Source: an uncultured Actinomycetes bacterium
Lineage (GTDB): Bacteria > Actinomycetota > Thermoleophilia > Gaiellales > F1-60-MAGs149
Length of the DNA stretch: 6,629 nucleotides
Direction: 5' to 3'
Assembly (NCBI GenBank): GCA_903847495.1
Contig: CAINDT010000011.1
Coordinates: forward strand, 1-6,629
Program-made: the position numbers and the translations under genes
The notes under the pieces: model-generated
Told to the model about the DNA's origin: nothing
Databases searched by the model: none
Seen by the model: the letters and a program-made list of their open reading frames with translations, nothing else
Shown: positions 5,990-6,629 of the stretch, one piece after another
Layout: the number at the start of each line of letters is the position of its first letter
Position numbering within the stretch: the first letter of the stretch is position 1

Positions 5990-6607
5990 TCAGGCGGATC
6001 GGCGGCGACTGAGACGCGCGGCCCGGGAACCGTCGGCAAGCAGCAGCAGGATCCACACCAGCGGCGCGTAGCGGGGACCGACGAGCAGGCCAACGGGGAT
6101 GGCACTGAGCAGGATCAGCGGAACGATCACGCCGCGGCGGGTGGTACTTGTTGCGCTCTGTCGGAACATGAACGACAGCAGGATCGTGGCGCCGGCGACG
6201 ACGACGGTGTAGATGACGAGCGCCGTCATGTCGTCTGGATTGCGCGAGTACGTGGTCGTGGCGAAGGGCACCAGGCAGATGGCCGCGAGGAAGGCGAAGT
6301 TGAGAATGACGAACGGCGGTGCCAGGGTTGACGGCAACCCAGCGAACAGGCGGTGGTGCACCAGCCAGAAGCGCGCGATCAGGAAGAAGCTGAGCGCGAA
6401 CAGCCCGATTGCCCCGAGCGTCTGGGCATCGAACGCCTGCAGGAGCGACTCGCCGGGCTTCGGCGTTGGTGCCTCGATGCCGAGTGCGAGCAGCGTGATC
6501 GCCACCGCCATGATGCCGTCCGAGATGCCTTCGAGGCGGCCCCGTCGGATCCCGATTCCCTCGCTTGCTTCCACCCGGATAGCGTCGCACGCAGGGTGGA
6601 TGCGCAT
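5990..6607 (-). CDS. TMEM175/DUF1211-family six-helix membrane protein (putative potassium channel)
   Basis: A 205-residue inner-membrane protein, the usual size of bacterial TMEM175 homologues, which assemble as tetramers and conduct K+. The family hallmark, R-x3-FSD at the start of helix 1, appears as RLEGISDG (24-31), followed by hydrophobic helix 1 (IMAVAITLLALGIEAP). Further helices lie at about 64-87, ending in the characteristic WLVHHRLF, at 96-118 with LPF-like VPFATTTY, at 128-149, at 158-177 and at 180-192; the tail is Arg-rich. In the family, bulky aliphatic side chains of helix 1 form the pore constriction, and Ile37, Leu40 and Ile44 could play that role. The hallmark Phe is Ile here, which is unusual. 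The ATG at 6607 gives the longest product; a GTG at 6574 would begin nearer the conserved region and is a reasonable alternative. Its role beside the secreted protein is unknown; the gap to that gene is 98 bases. Confidence 0.82.
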   Translation of the reverse strand: MRIHPACDAIRVEASEGIGIRRGRLEGISDGIMAVAITLLALGIEAPTPKPGESLLQAFDAQTLGAIGLFALSFFLIARFWLVHHRLFAGLPSTLAPPFVILNFAFLAAICLVPFATTTYSRNPDDMTALVIYTVVVAGATILLSFMFRQSATSTTRRGVIVPLILLSAIPVGLLVGPRYAPLVWILLLLADGSRAARLSRRRSA

Positions 6608-6629
6608 ACCTCGGAAACGCGAAGAGCCC

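Noticed and set aside
4933..6105. 390-codon minus-strand frame overlapping the secreted-protein gene
   Set aside because: Arg/Gly/His-rich shadow in another frame, spanning the intergenic gap and signal-peptide region of a protein with clear domains.

Overview
This 6,629-base window is very G+C-rich and densely coded. It holds six protein genes, has no gap over 100 bases, and shows no RNA genes, insertion sequences, CRISPR arrays or prophage parts. The codon bias and the protein families point to a high-GC actinobacterium. The sugar ABC ATPase with an enlarged TOBE region and the secreted propeller/Fn3 protein with cysteine-paired Fn3 domains would suit class Thermoleophilia (Solirubrobacterales-like), but that placement is an inference from memory of the families, not a measured result.

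Left part, plus strand (1-1350): the window opens inside the C-terminal end of a glycoside hydrolase family 4 enzyme. Its stop overlaps by ATGA the start of a BadF/BadG-type sugar kinase annotated in relatives as N-acetylglucosamine kinase. The two are almost certainly translationally coupled and form the end of a sugar or amino-sugar catabolic operon that lies mostly to the left of the window.

Right part, minus strand (6607 down to 1347): four genes read leftward. They are a TMEM175/DUF1211-type six-helix membrane protein, a secreted beta-propeller protein with two Fn3 domains, an EntS/MFS_3-type exporter, and a MalK/UgpC/MsmK-type ATPase for CUT1 sugar importers. The gaps between them are 98, 51 and 45 bases, and the two shorter ones each contain a small inverted repeat. 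Co-transcription is possible but not shown.

The ATPase converges on the kinase, and the two stop codons share a single CTAG palindrome at 1347-1350. The likely functional theme on the left is carbohydrate use: the ATPase energises sugar uptake, the GH4 enzyme splits the glycoside, and the kinase phosphorylates the released sugar. The exporter, propeller protein and TMEM175 homologue have no evident link to this. I did not find a convincing new multi-gene system. The points most worth checking are the divergent sugar-binding motifs of the kinase, the altered FSD motif of the TMEM175 homologue, the TOBE insertion of the ATPase, the cysteine-paired secreted protein, and the hairpin next to the exporter start.
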